This document shows, one piece after another, positions 7,994 through 17,483 of a DNA stretch of 64,000 nucleotides. The notes below the pieces were generated by a model that was given only the letters and a program-made list of their open reading frames with translations, had not been told where the DNA came from and did not search any database. Numbering within the stretch: position 1 is the stretch's first letter; each line of letters opens with the position of its first letter. The translations under genes were made by a program, and so were the position numbers. The DNA is taken from contig JAPLFH010000016.1 in NCBI GenBank assembly GCA_026390815.1, forward strand, positions 1-64,000, in the 5' to 3' direction. Source of the stretch: Ignavibacteriales bacterium. Lineage in GTDB: Bacteria > Bacteroidota > Ignavibacteria > Ignavibacteriales > SURF-24.

Positions 7994-8443
7994 ATGGCAA
8001 ATAAAATAAAAGGGTTATCAAAAAATAAATCTTTTGTAGAATCTGCTTTTATCATACTAAAGTTCCGATTTAATGTAATTAGAAAAAAAACAAAAGAGTA
8101 TCTTAATGCTGATACAGTTGAAAATCTTCATAACTTAAGAATTGCCATAAGAAGATTGCGCTATTCAATGGAGAATTTTGAGATTTGTTATAGAAAAAAA
8201 GATTTCACCAAAATGATAGAGTTTATGCGTTACCTCCAAGATTTAATTGGAGAGGGAAGAGACCTTGATGTGCTTGAAGAAAAAATAAAACATTTATCAG
8301 AAGAAAATGAAATTGAAGTTCCGGAAGCACTTTACCAAAGTATTGAAAAAAGAAAAGTAGATTCAACTCATAACATAAAATTGATGTTAATGAAATTTCT
8401 AAAAGACAAAGAAATAAAAGGATTTTTTACAAACAAAATTTAG
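7994..8443 (+). CDS. Short CHAD domain protein
   Basis: CHAD domains are helical, histidine- and arginine-rich, and bind polyphosphate. The line LHNLRIAIRRLRYSMENF and the segment DLIGEGRDLDVLEEKI are typical. At 149 residues it covers about half of a standard CHAD domain, so it is either a minimal form or a truncated gene; the frame itself is intact. A possible functional link is the broken ppx/gppA (polyphosphate/ppGpp phosphatase) 7 kb away, but they are not in one operon. Confidence 0.8.
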   Translation: MANKIKGLSKNKSFVESAFIILKFRFNVIRKKTKEYLNADTVENLHNLRIAIRRLRYSMENFEICYRKKDFTKMIEFMRYLQDLIGEGRDLDVLEEKIKHLSEENEIEVPEALYQSIEKRKVDSTHNIKLMLMKFLKDKEIKGFFTNKI

Positions 8444-8451
8444 GACGGCTG

Positions 8452-9129
8452 ATGAAACTAAAATATTTTTCTCATTCAGCATTTCAACTTACATCTGGCA
8501 GCGGTAAGATAATTTTGATTGATCCATTCTTAGACGATAATCCAACTTCCCCCGTAAAATCGATAGATGTAAATGCTGATTATATAATTTTAACTCACGG
8601 ACATAGCGATCACATAGGTGATGCCTGGAAGATTGCAAAAAGAACCGGTGCATTGTTTATTTGTGTAAACGAATTAGCAAACTATTGTATATCTAAAGGA
8701 TTCAAGGCGCATAATATGCACATCGGTGGCAGCCATAAATTTGATTTCGGCAAAGTTAAATTTACAATTGCGCATCATGGTTCTTCAACTTCAGATAATT
8801 ACTATTGCGGTGAACCTTCCGGAGCAATAATTTCTGCAGATGGAATTACAATTTATCATACAGGTGATACAGGATTATTTTATGACATGAAATTAATTGG
8901 AGAAATGAATCCTATTGATTATATGCTTTTACCAATCGGTGATAATTTTACGATGGGTTTAACTGATGCGGCTAAAGCTGTTGAGTTAGCAAATCCAAAG
9001 GTTGCAATACCAATGCATTATAATACTTTTTCAGTAATAGATTCCGACCCCTACCAGTTTAAGAAATTAGTTGAATCGAGAAATATGAATTGCCGGGTTA
9101 TGGGTTACGGTGAAGAAATAGAATTATAA
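8452..9129 (+). CDS. UPF0173 family metal-dependent hydrolase
   Basis: This is a metallo-beta-lactamase fold protein. The metal-binding motif THGHSDHIGD is at about residues 47-56, with a further His in AHHGSS, an Asp in HTGDTGLFYD and a late His in IPMHYNTF. The 225-residue length and order of motifs match the YtkL/UPF0173 family, whose substrate is not known. It begins eight bases after the CHAD gene and is probably co-transcribed with it. Confidence 0.85.
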   Translation: MKLKYFSHSAFQLTSGSGKIILIDPFLDDNPTSPVKSIDVNADYIILTHGHSDHIGDAWKIAKRTGALFICVNELANYCISKGFKAHNMHIGGSHKFDFGKVKFTIAHHGSSTSDNYYCGEPSGAIISADGITIYHTGDTGLFYDMKLIGEMNPIDYMLLPIGDNFTMGLTDAAKAVELANPKVAIPMHYNTFSVIDSDPYQFKKLVESRNMNCRVMGYGEEIEL

Positions 9130-9306
9130 GTTTGTTTCTCTTCTTTTATTCATGATTCATTTCAGGTTAACTTATCCTGATTAAATAAGAAGTATCGGCT
9201 TTGAAGTTTCAACCATATAAATTCAACTAAATTTCTTTATTTAACTTTTTATTCTTAATTTTTACCAACAGTTTTAATCAGTTAACTTATCATAAAAAGA
9301 AGATTA

Positions 9307-10086
9307 TTGGCTAAAATAATTGCGATAGCGAACCAAAAAGGCGGTGTTGGTAAAACAACTACTGCAATCAATTTATCGGCATCAATTGCCGCAGCGGAAA
9401 ATAAAACTCTGCTTATTGATATCGATCCACAATCCAACTCCTCTTCCGGATTAGGCTATGATGGAAAGGAAAAATCGATTTATGAAGTTCTCGTAGGTAC
9501 AGATGACATTCAAAACTGCATATTAAGCACATATATGCCATATCTTGATCTTCTTCCATCGACTATTAATCTTGTTGGAGCAGAAGTTGAATTGGTTGGT
9601 ATAGAAAATCGTGAGTACCTGATTAAAAATTCCCTGCAAACAATTCAAGACAATTATGATTTTATCTTTGTTGATTGTCCACCTTCGCTAAGCATTTTAA
9701 CATTAAACTCATTAACTGCATCTAATTCGGTTTTAATTCCAGTTCAATGCGAGTATTTTGCTTTGGAAGGATTAGGACAACTTCTTAATACAATTAACAT
9801 AGTTAAAAAGCATTTCAATCCAGATTTGGTTATTGAAGGAGTTTTATTAACAATGTTCGATACAAGGTTAAGATTATCCCACCAGGTTGCTGATGAAGTA
9901 AAAAAATACTTTGGCGAAAAAGTATTTGATACGATTATCCATCGAAATGTTAGAATATCGGAAGCGCCAAGCCACAGCAAACCAGTTATACTTTATGATG
10001 CTGTTTCAACCGGTGCGCAAAATTATATCAGCCTGGCAACAGAACTAATGAAAAGAAATCATTTATATAAAGATTCTAATGTCTGA
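9307..10086 (+). CDS. parA: Chromosome partitioning ATPase ParA/Soj
   Basis: It is a Walker-type ATPase that works with ParB-parS in chromosome segregation. The deviant Walker A motif KGGVGKTT is at residues 10-17, with the signature DCPPSL and the region [10 protein letters not shown]. The start is TTG (9307), directly giving [13 protein letters not shown]. Length 259 is typical of chromosomal Soj. It overlaps parB by eight bases. A TTG start with only a weak AAGAAG site suggests modest translation. Confidence 0.95.
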   Translation: MAKIIAIANQKGGVGKTTTAINLSASIAAAENKTLLIDIDPQSNSSSGLGYDGKEKSIYEVLVGTDDIQNCILSTYMPYLDLLPSTINLVGAEVELVGIENREYLIKNSLQTIQDNYDFIFVDCPPSLSILTLNSLTASNSVLIPVQCEYFALEGLGQLLNTINIVKKHFNPDLVIEGVLLTMFDTRLRLSHQVADEVKKYFGEKVFDTIIHRNVRISEAPSHSKPVILYDAVSTGAQNYISLATELMKRNHLYKDSNV

Positions 10087-11038
10087 TCACATAAGTAAAA
10101 TAAAACCAGGACTTGGAAGGGGATTGGATGCCCTCATTTCGCCAAATTTAAAAACAACTAATCAAAATCTTACAATTCCTGCAAAGGATATTAAGCAGGA
10201 TGATGGACAGGATTATGAGATTTTGGTAAAAATTCCTGTGCATGCGGTTTCTCCAAATCCATTTCAACCAAGGACTAATTTCAATCCAGCCGCTTTGGAT
10301 GAACTAAAGAAATCTATTTTATCAAATGGATTAATCCAACCAATTACCGTCCGACGTTCCGCTTATCAGAAGTATGAGTTGATTTCTGGCGAGCGAAGAC
10401 TTAGAGCCTGCAAAGATATTGGTTATAGGGAAATTCCAGCGTATATCATCAAGGTAGACACCAAAGAAGCGATGTTAGCGCTTTCTCTGATTGAAAACAT
10501 CCAGAGAGAAAAATTAAATGCAATTGAGATTGCCAACGCTTATAAACGATTAATTGAGGAATGTAATCTTTCCCAGGAGCAAATTGCAGAGCAAGTGGGT
10601 AAGGATAGAACAACTATAACTAATACCATCAGACTTTTAAAACTTCCCAAGGAATTACAGGATAGTATAATTAAAGAAGAATTGAGTGCTGGACATGCAC
10701 GAGCATTAATAAATTTGCCAAGCGAACGGATTCAAATAGAGTTGATGCACAAAATAATAGATGAAAATCTTTCAGTTAGAAAAGTTGAGAATATTGTTAA
10801 GAAATATTTGACTGGAGGCTTTGGCAAAAGAAAAGCTACAGTTGATATTTCAAAACAGAATATGCAAAATCTTTCGCAAGCTGACCTGGAAGATAAATTG
10901 AGAAAGATTTTGGGAACCAAAGTAACGTGTAAATTAAAACCAAATGGTGCGGGTGAACTAATAATTGAATTTTACTCCAACGACGAGCTCGATCGTCTTT
11001 ATGAAATGTTTGAGATAATTGGAAAGACGTATAATTAA
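10079..11038 (+). CDS. parB: Chromosome partitioning protein ParB/Spo0J
   Basis: It binds parS and is a CTPase clamp. The start [10 protein letters not shown] is the ParA-contact peptide; the ParB/Srx domain carries [15 protein letters not shown] and SGERRLRAC; the helix-turn-helix region carries [20 protein letters not shown] and [10 protein letters not shown]; the C-terminal part is a dimerisation domain. Length 319 is normal. No consensus parS (TGTTTCACGTGAAACA) was seen by eye in the window. Confidence 0.95.
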   Translation: MSDHISKIKPGLGRGLDALISPNLKTTNQNLTIPAKDIKQDDGQDYEILVKIPVHAVSPNPFQPRTNFNPAALDELKKSILSNGLIQPITVRRSAYQKYELISGERRLRACKDIGYREIPAYIIKVDTKEAMLALSLIENIQREKLNAIEIANAYKRLIEECNLSQEQIAEQVGKDRTTITNTIRLLKLPKELQDSIIKEELSAGHARALINLPSERIQIELMHKIIDENLSVRKVENIVKKYLTGGFGKRKATVDISKQNMQNLSQADLEDKLRKILGTKVTCKLKPNGAGELIIEFYSNDELDRLYEMFEIIGKTYN

Positions 11039-11519
11039 AATATTTTTTTTTATTGCAATTCTCTTTTCCTCAACGATTGCACAGACAGATTCTGTCCAGG
11101 CATCTGCTGATACTACCCAGCAAAAATTTGTAATGCAAAAATCTCCGCTTGGTGCTGTTTTACGTAGTGCAATTATTCCTGGCTGGGGTCAGCTATATAA
11201 CCGGTCATATTGGAAAGCTCCAATCGTTTGGGGTTTTGTTGGTTACTATCTTTACTATTGGATAAAGAATAACAATAAATATATTGATTGGGGTGATCTT
11301 TATACGAAAAGTCTACGGGAAACCAAAGACGGTAATTCTAATTATATAACAAGCAGAGATATTTATCATGATCAGCGTGACCTGTTTGCAATTTATATTG
11401 CAATAACCTACTTCTTAAATTTAATGGATGCTTATGTGGATGCACATCTTTTTGATTTTGATATTAAGGATGAACCATTTGGACAGACTGCTCGGATGAA
11501 CTTGAAAATAAGGTTTTAA
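11019..11519 (+). CDS. DUF5683 envelope protein
   Basis: The 166-residue product has a signal peptide ([18 protein letters not shown]) and then the DUF5683 hallmark SAIIPGWGQLYNRSYWKAP, with one or two membrane segments (about residues 68-85 and 124-140). Function is unknown. The TTG start at 11019 overlaps the end of parB by 20 bases, an arrangement that suggests translational coupling. In many Bacteroidota a DUF5683 gene follows parAB, which supports the assignment. Confidence 0.8.
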   Translation: MERRIIKIFFFIAILFSSTIAQTDSVQASADTTQQKFVMQKSPLGAVLRSAIIPGWGQLYNRSYWKAPIVWGFVGYYLYYWIKNNNKYIDWGDLYTKSLRETKDGNSNYITSRDIYHDQRDLFAIYIAITYFLNLMDAYVDAHLFDFDIKDEPFGQTARMNLKIRF

Positions 11520-11588
11520 TATTTCTCAATTAGGTTACGACTTTTATATATTCTGCTCGTCTAAATTGCACAACAACTAAAAACAAAT

Positions 11589-12287
11589 ATGAAAAACATA
11601 ATCACTTGTAAGAACTGCGGTACTGAAAATCCTTTTTACAGTTTTATCTGTTCCAAATGTAATTCATATCTCCGCGAACGAATTGTTAATATTGATTTGT
11701 GGAATATGATCGGAATGTTGATTGAAACACCTTCAAAAGCATTCCAGAAAATGATTTATGCTGAACATAAAAATTTTGTAACCCTAATTGCTTTTATAGT
11801 TGAAATCAAGCTGTTCATTAATTCATTAATTTTAACTCCATATGTTTCGGCAAATCCAGAAATTGTTAAAAATACATTGCTTCTTTTCATATTTTCAATT
11901 GTATTCTTTGTAATATTTGTTGGAATATTTTCTTACAAAATAAAATTCCTTTCCAATTTTATGGGAATCAAAACCCGATTCAAAGATAATTTTTCAATGA
12001 TTATTTATAGTTTTACTCCGCAAATTTTTGCTTTACTTTTTTTATTCCCAGTAGAGATAGTGCTGTTTGGTGGTTTTCTATTTTCAAGTAATCCATCACC
12101 ATTTCTTCTAAAGCCAATGCCTGCATACATTATGTTGGGAATGGAAATATTAATTATTTTATGGAGTGTCCTTTTAATATTCTTTGCAATAAAAACCACA
12201 ACTAAACTTAAAATCTTTTCTTTGATAGCTGCACTTTTAATCGTTGTCGGAATAAATTTAATTCCTCTGATCATATTGTATATTTGA
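11589..12287 (+). CDS. Zinc-ribbon Yip1-like membrane protein
   Basis: The N-terminus carries a zinc ribbon (CKNCGTENPFYSFICSKC, residues about 5-22). The rest is a Yip1-type region with about five membrane segments, starting with the family phrase MIETPSKAFQKMI in modified form. The role in bacteria is not known. It sits alone after the parAB group with a 70-base gap. Confidence 0.7.
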   Translation: MKNIITCKNCGTENPFYSFICSKCNSYLRERIVNIDLWNMIGMLIETPSKAFQKMIYAEHKNFVTLIAFIVEIKLFINSLILTPYVSANPEIVKNTLLLFIFSIVFFVIFVGIFSYKIKFLSNFMGIKTRFKDNFSMIIYSFTPQIFALLFLFPVEIVLFGGFLFSSNPSPFLLKPMPAYIMLGMEILIILWSVLLIFFAIKTTTKLKIFSLIAALLIVVGINLIPLIILYI

Positions 12288-12386
12288 TCTAGAGGTTAAC
12301 TAATTGCTGTTTCCTAAGCTAATCTTTATCTTAACAATATACTTTTTGTATTACTTCATTATTATAAATTGAGGATTTAAGATCAT

Positions 12387-13559
12387 ATGGAATCAATCTT
12401 TGCCAGAGAAAAAGAATTATTTCTTCCAACTTACAACCGAATACCAATCGAGATTAGTAGCGGTGAGGGCGTTTTCCTTTTTGATAAGAAAGGGAGCAAG
12501 TACCTTGATTTTTTTACTGGATTAGCTGTTAATGCACTTGGTTATGCTCATCCAAAAATTGTTAAAGCAGTTTCAGAACAAATTACAAAGTTTGGTCATC
12601 TTTCCAATAATTATATAACAGATATTCAAATAGAATTTACAGAAAAGCTATTGAAGTACTCAAAGATGGATAAAGCATTTTTAACCAACAGCGGAACTGA
12701 AGCAGTAGAAGGAGTTATAAAATTAATTCGTTTAAAAGAAGGACCAGATAAAAAAATATTTTCGCTTACCAATTCTTTTCATGGAAGAACATACGGTGCT
12801 ATGACGTTGACTGCAAGAGAAAAATATAAAAAAGGATTTGAGCCGCTCGTTCCAAATATTTATCACATAAATTTTAATGATGTTCAAGATCTTCAATCCA
12901 AAGTTGGGAACGATACCGCAGCAATCATTTTTGAATTTATACAAGGTGAAGGTGGAATAAACGAAGTATCTGAAGAGTTTTTAGAAAAAGTTGTTGAGCT
13001 GAGAGAAAAATATGGCTTTACCCTAACTGCCGATGCTATTCAGGATGGAATTGGAAGAAGTGGTAAACCATTTGTACATAATTATTACAGCATCAATCCG
13101 GATATAATAATAGTAGCAAAAGCAATTGGCGGCGGACTTCCGCTTGGTTCATTTTTAACATCCAACAAATACAAAGATGTTTTTACAGTTGGCAAACACG
13201 GAACTACATTTGGTGGTAATCCTGTTTCCTGTGCTGCAGGAAAAGTTGTTCTGGAAGAAGTTTTTGAAAATGGATTAATGGAATCGGTTTTTGATCTTGG
13301 TGGATATTTCAAAAATAAATTGCTGGATTTGAAGAAAGAATTTCCCGACAAAATAAAAGATGTTAGAGGAAAAGGATTTATTCTTGGCGTAGAAATTTTT
13401 AATGATTGTGCAGAAGTTGTTAAGAAAATGCGAAGCAAAAATGTTTTGGCAAATTGCACCAATCAGAATGTTATCAGAATTCTTCCACCGCTTATTTCTA
13501 CACAGGAACATATTGATATTTACTTAAAAGCATTAAAAGATACTTTGGAAGGGAAATAA
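12387..13559 (+). CDS. Class-III PLP aminotransferase, acetylornithine/ornithine type
   Basis: The fold and length (390) match ArgD-like fold-type I aminotransferases. The PLP lysine is K245 (IVAKAIGGGLPLG) and the ring-nitrogen aspartate is D216. NSGTEAVEGVIKLIR and SFHGRTYGAMTLT are typical. The usual DEVQTG motif reads DAIQDG, an unusual change beside the PLP aspartate. No other arginine genes are nearby; nadB starts three bases after its stop, so the substrate may not be acetylornithine. Confidence 0.85.
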   Translation: MESIFAREKELFLPTYNRIPIEISSGEGVFLFDKKGSKYLDFFTGLAVNALGYAHPKIVKAVSEQITKFGHLSNNYITDIQIEFTEKLLKYSKMDKAFLTNSGTEAVEGVIKLIRLKEGPDKKIFSLTNSFHGRTYGAMTLTAREKYKKGFEPLVPNIYHINFNDVQDLQSKVGNDTAAIIFEFIQGEGGINEVSEEFLEKVVELREKYGFTLTADAIQDGIGRSGKPFVHNYYSINPDIIIVAKAIGGGLPLGSFLTSNKYKDVFTVGKHGTTFGGNPVSCAAGKVVLEEVFENGLMESVFDLGGYFKNKLLDLKKEFPDKIKDVRGKGFILGVEIFNDCAEVVKKMRSKNVLANCTNQNVIRILPPLISTQEHIDIYLKALKDTLEGK

Positions 13560-13561
13560 AA

Positions 13562-15187
13562 ATGAACGTTGATGCTGATGTTTTAATCATAGGAAGCGGA
13601 ATTGCGGGGTTGTATGCAGCTTTAAACATTTCATCCAAAGCTTCCATTATAATTGTAACTAAAAAAGACAGCACAGAATCCAATACAAATCTTGCTCAAG
13701 GTGGGATTGCATCCGTAATGAGCCAGCACGATACTTTTGAAAATCACATTAAAGATACATTGATTGCCGGCGCTGGATTATGCAAGAAAGAACCAGTTGA
13801 AATTATGGTTAACGAAGGTCCAGACAGAATTAAGGATTTGATAGTACTCGGAACGCACTTTACAATTAAAAATGGCGAACTTGATTTAGTAAAAGAAGGT
13901 GGTCATTCAACACATCGGATAGTTCATGCTGCTGACTTGACTGGAAAAGAGGTTGAGCGTGCATTACTAAATGCTGTTAGCGAAAGAAATAATATCACAT
14001 TGTTAGAAAATCATATTGCAATTGATTTAATAACCGAGCATAATGTTTTTGGACTTAAGCACGAAACAATAAATAACAGGCATTGCTGGGGGGTTTATGT
14101 TTTAGATATTAAGAATGATAAAGTTCTTACAATAATTTCTAAAGCAACAATTCTTTCTACTGGTGGATTAGGACAGGTTTACCTGCACACAACTAATCCT
14201 AAAATTGCATCAGGAGATGGATTTGCAATGGCTTACCGTGCTGGTGCTGTAATTGGAAATATGGAATTTATTCAGTTTCACCCAACAGCGTTTTACTCGC
14301 AATCTGATTTTTCAAATATTTTCAAACCATCTTTTTTAGTTTCGGAAGCCGTGCGCGGTTTTGGAGGAATACTACGAACGAAAGATGGAAACGAGTTTAT
14401 GCTAAAGTATGATTCGAGGAAAGAATTAGCTCCACGTGATATTGTTGCAAGAGCGATTGATAATGAACTTAAAAAACGTGGTGATGATTTTGTTTATTTG
14501 GATATCACACATAAAAATAAAAATGACATCCTTGAACATTTTCCTCACATCAATAAAAGCTGTTTGGAAAAAGGAATTGATATAACGAAGGATTTTATAC
14601 CAGTTGTGCCGGCTGCTCATTATGCTTGTGGCGGCGTTGTAGTTGATGTAAATGGTAGAACTTCTTTAACAGGATTGTACGCATGTGGAGAAGTGTCGAT
14701 GACTGGAGTTCATGGTGCTAACCGCTTGGCAAGTAACTCATTATTGGAAGCACTTGTGTTTTCTTTTCGTGCGGCTGAAGTAATAAATAGTTTCATTAAA
14801 AAAAATAAAATTGATATTCCTTCCATTCCAGCTTGGGATGATTCTGGTACGCTTTCCAGGGATGAATTAGTAATGATAAGTCATAGTTTTAGAGAAGTTA
14901 AACAGGTTATGTGGGATTATGTTGGTATCGTCAGATCAAATCTTCGCTTGGACAGAGCTGAGCACCGGCTGCATAATCTTTATATGGAAATTGAGGATAT
15001 GTACAAAAAAACCAAGGTGTTTGAAGATATTCTGGAATTAAGAAATCTGATTACATGTTCACATACAATTATAAAATCAGCAAAGACAAGAAAAGAAAGC
15101 CGGGGGCTTCATTACACACTGGATTACCTGAATACAGATGATTCCATAGAACCGAGGGATACTATAATTCAAAATAGAATTCCATAA
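13562..15187 (+). CDS. nadB: L-aspartate oxidase
   Basis: It oxidises aspartate to iminoaspartate, the first step of NAD synthesis. The FAD-binding motif IIGSGIAGLYAAL lies near residue 9. NLAQGGIASV, HSTHRIVHAADLTG, FIQFHPTAF, SEAVRGFGGIL and GVHGANRLASNSLLEALVF cover the flavin and substrate sites shared with fumarate reductases; the 541-residue length and these motifs fit NadB rather than SdhA. It probably shares a transcript with the aminotransferase upstream. No nadA or nadC is in the window. Confidence 0.95.
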   Translation: MNVDADVLIIGSGIAGLYAALNISSKASIIIVTKKDSTESNTNLAQGGIASVMSQHDTFENHIKDTLIAGAGLCKKEPVEIMVNEGPDRIKDLIVLGTHFTIKNGELDLVKEGGHSTHRIVHAADLTGKEVERALLNAVSERNNITLLENHIAIDLITEHNVFGLKHETINNRHCWGVYVLDIKNDKVLTIISKATILSTGGLGQVYLHTTNPKIASGDGFAMAYRAGAVIGNMEFIQFHPTAFYSQSDFSNIFKPSFLVSEAVRGFGGILRTKDGNEFMLKYDSRKELAPRDIVARAIDNELKKRGDDFVYLDITHKNKNDILEHFPHINKSCLEKGIDITKDFIPVVPAAHYACGGVVVDVNGRTSLTGLYACGEVSMTGVHGANRLASNSLLEALVFSFRAAEVINSFIKKNKIDIPSIPAWDDSGTLSRDELVMISHSFREVKQVMWDYVGIVRSNLRLDRAEHRLHNLYMEIEDMYKKTKVFEDILELRNLITCSHTIIKSAKTRKESRGLHYTLDYLNTDDSIEPRDTIIQNRIP

Positions 15188-15195
15188 ATTTTATT

Positions 15196-15213
15196 AAATC
15201 GTAATTACGATTT
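15196..15213. terminator. 18-bp perfect palindrome between convergent genes
   Basis: AAATCGTAATTACGATTT lies between the stop of nadB (+) and the end of the ppx/gppA frame (-). A hairpin here could end transcription from both sides, but it lacks a GC-rich stem. Confidence 0.3.
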
Positions 15214-15235
15214 GATTCTAAAATCCAAAACGCAA

Positions 15236-16155
15236 TTAGCCACACTTTTGCATGTATTCAATTATTGAACCATACCTAATTCCTTTTGCGCTTACAATAA
15301 TCTTTTTAGTTTTTAACAATTTCATTAATTCAGCTAAGATAATTGTTCCAGCCAAAATAACATCTTCCCGTCCTGCTAAAAACTCCGGGTGATCGCTTAG
15401 CAGCATCTTGCTGGAACAACTTGAAAAATAATTAATAAACTTGTTCAAATCATTATCGGTAAGGATGGAATTTTCAATCATAGTTTCATCATATTTAGGC
15501 AAATTAAGTTTAATACCCGAAAGGGAAGTTGGAGTACCTGCAACTGCAATTGTATTTATACCAATTGGAAATGTATTTTCAATTTCTTTGAATGTATTAT
15601 AAGACTCAATTTTCATTCTTTCAACTTCATGTGGTTTAGGAGTGTCATTTTTAATAATCATTTCGGTTAACCTTACAACTCCAGTGGAAAAACTTTTACT
15701 AAACTTTATTCCATCTTTATTGCCATAAATTAATTCTGTACTTCCTCCGCCAATATCAATTACAATGTTTGAATCTGAACTACTCTCATAAGTAGCACCA
15801 AGGTAAGATAGTTTTGCCTCCTCATTTCCTGAAATTATTTTTACATTAAAATTCCATCGTTTTGCAATTTCGTTAATTATCCAGGTACTATTCGATGCTA
15901 ATCTTAATGCGTTTGTACCAACCAAAATAGTTTCTTTACAATCATATTGCTTTATAATTTTGAATATTCTTCAAGTACCTGAAATAGCGATTGAATTCTT
16001 TCTGATTGAATTTCACATCCAGGTTGTAAACCTTTTCCTATGCGCGGCATTCTATATTCATTTAAAATGGTTTTAAGGAATTTATTGCTTAAATTTACCT
16101 CAGCGATTAAAAGCAAAACTGTATTAGTCCCTATATCTATCGAAGCAATATTCAT
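15236..16155 (-). pseudogene. Ppx/GppA family phosphatase broken by a frameshift
   Basis: Two adjacent frames make one protein. The first (16155 to 15952) gives NIASIDIGTNTVLLLIAEV and ends EEYSKL-stop. The second encodes VGTNALRLASN, IDIGGGSTELIYG, FSTGVVRLTEM and AGTPTSLSGI. Adding one A to the AAAA run at 15958-15961 (minus strand) joins them as EEYSKIIKQYDCKETILVGT, exactly where family members continue. The total would be about 305 residues, the usual short Ppx/GppA length. Family members hydrolyse polyphosphate or pppGpp. Either the gene is recently inactivated, it is frameshifted in translation, or the base call is wrong. Confidence 0.85.
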
Positions 16156-16194
16156 AAAATTTTTTTATTTTTTAGACAAACTTAATAATAATTT

Positions 16195-16713
16195 ATGGAA
16201 AATCTTTCTAAACTTGCCAAATTCTTTTTATTCGTTTGCGTTTTATCTGTAGTCCTTTGGTTCGGCGGATATTTCTTAAGATTACTTTTAACTTATCAGT
16301 TGTATGAGCCAAGAGATTTAATTTTAAAATCCTATGTTAATCAAAATAATCTATCTGGAATATTATTTACATTAAATACAGCCGTTACTTTTACTTTAAT
16401 CTTATTCCCAATTTTTTTAATTTCTTTTGTGTTGTTTCTCTTAACCTCAAAAGTAAATTTGAAAAGAGAAGGTTGGTTGTTAATAATTTTGTTAGTTGTT
16501 ATAATAACAGCCCCATTTGAAATCTTTTTGATGACTATTGATTATAAGATTGCAACAAAAGTTTTATATGGTAATTTTATGGTTGAAGAAATTCTTAATT
16601 TATATAGTAAAAGATTGGCCATTCTAAGCAGCTTTCCTTTGATAGAAATATTTTCATATGCTGGTATAGTATTTTTGGCTTTGTTTAAACCGTTAAAAAT
16701 GAAAAATAAATGA
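16195..16713 (+). CDS. Unrecognised membrane protein, four predicted segments
   Basis: The 172-residue product has hydrophobic stretches at about residues 10-33, 58-82, 92-112 and 146-165. I do not recognise the family. It starts 39 bases from the divergently read ppx/gppA gene and overlaps the next gene by ATGA, so it heads an operon with the small 90-residue gene and aroQ. Confidence 0.7.
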   Translation: MENLSKLAKFFLFVCVLSVVLWFGGYFLRLLLTYQLYEPRDLILKSYVNQNNLSGILFTLNTAVTFTLILFPIFLISFVLFLLTSKVNLKREGWLLIILLVVIITAPFEIFLMTIDYKIATKVLYGNFMVEEILNLYSKRLAILSSFPLIEIFSYAGIVFLALFKPLKMKNK

Positions 16714-16982
16714 AGATAAAAGAAAAGGAGTTCGAAGATATTCTTGATGAATTAAAATCGTTAGCTGGCGAGTTAGGCGCTTCTATACGTTTTGAAAAAG
16801 GTGATTTTAAGGGCGGTTATTGTTTATTAAAAGATTCTAAAGTAATTGTAATTAATAAAATGGCAAACCTTCAGCGTAAGGTGATGATATTGTCCGCTGC
16901 TTTGAAGGAGTTGGGAATAGATCAAATTTATCTTAATCCGCGTTTGAGAGAAGTGATTGAAGAAATGACTGAGGAAGCATGA
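16710..16982 (+). CDS. Small conserved-looking protein before aroQ, 90 residues
   Basis: The gene is joined to both neighbours by four-base ATGA overlaps, strong evidence of a real operon gene. The product is soluble and mixed alpha/beta, with GASIRFEKGDFKGGYCLLKD followed by a helical half. I know no function; the linkage to aroQ is the only clue. Confidence 0.7.
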   Translation: MKIKEKEFEDILDELKSLAGELGASIRFEKGDFKGGYCLLKDSKVIVINKMANLQRKVMILSAALKELGIDQIYLNPRLREVIEEMTEEA

Positions 16983-17410
16983 AAATTCTTGTTTTAAACG
17001 GACCGAATTTAAATCTTCTTGGTAAGAGAGATAATGAACAATACGGGAATTTTACCTTACAGGACATTGAGAAATTGTTGATAAAAGAATTCTCAGATGA
17101 ATATTTCGAATTCTATCAATCCAATGTTGAAGGAGAATTAATAAATAAAATTCAATCAGCAGAATCTTATTTTGATGGAGTGATAATAAATCCTGGTGGT
17201 TATGCACACACGTCGGTGGCAATCCGCGATGCATTGGCTGAATGCAAATTACCAAAGGTAGAAGTTCATCTTTCTAATTTATCCACAAGGGAGCAATTCA
17301 GACAAGTTTATATAACTGCTTCAGCTTGTAATGGCTACCTTTCGGGCTTTAAAGAACAAGGATACTTGGCAGCCGTCTTTTTATTAAAAAAATTATCACT
17401 TAAAAGGTGA
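16979..17410 (+). CDS. aroQ: Type II 3-dehydroquinate dehydratase
   Basis: It removes water from 3-dehydroquinate in the shikimate pathway. The opening ILVLNGPNLNLLGKRDNEQY contains the catalytic Tyr (Y23); INPGGYAHTSVAIRDAL holds the catalytic His, and KVEVHLSNLSTRE the substrate-binding loop. Length 143 is standard for the dodecameric type II enzyme. Confidence 0.95.
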   Translation: MKILVLNGPNLNLLGKRDNEQYGNFTLQDIEKLLIKEFSDEYFEFYQSNVEGELINKIQSAESYFDGVIINPGGYAHTSVAIRDALAECKLPKVEVHLSNLSTREQFRQVYITASACNGYLSGFKEQGYLAAVFLLKKLSLKR

Positions 17411-17483
17411 GAAGGTTATTTAATTGAAATTACAAATTATTGATATTTGAAAACCCTTTTACTATTTTGTCTTCGAGTAAAAA

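Noticed and set aside
12005-12274. 89-codon minus-strand frame opposite the Yip1-like gene
   Set aside because: It is the antisense shadow of membrane-segment codons, with no ribosome site or family match.
14436-14451. CCACGTGA inside nadB as a possible parS site
   Set aside because: Only the CACGTG core and a few flanking bases match the 16-base consensus; the site lies in a conserved coding region.
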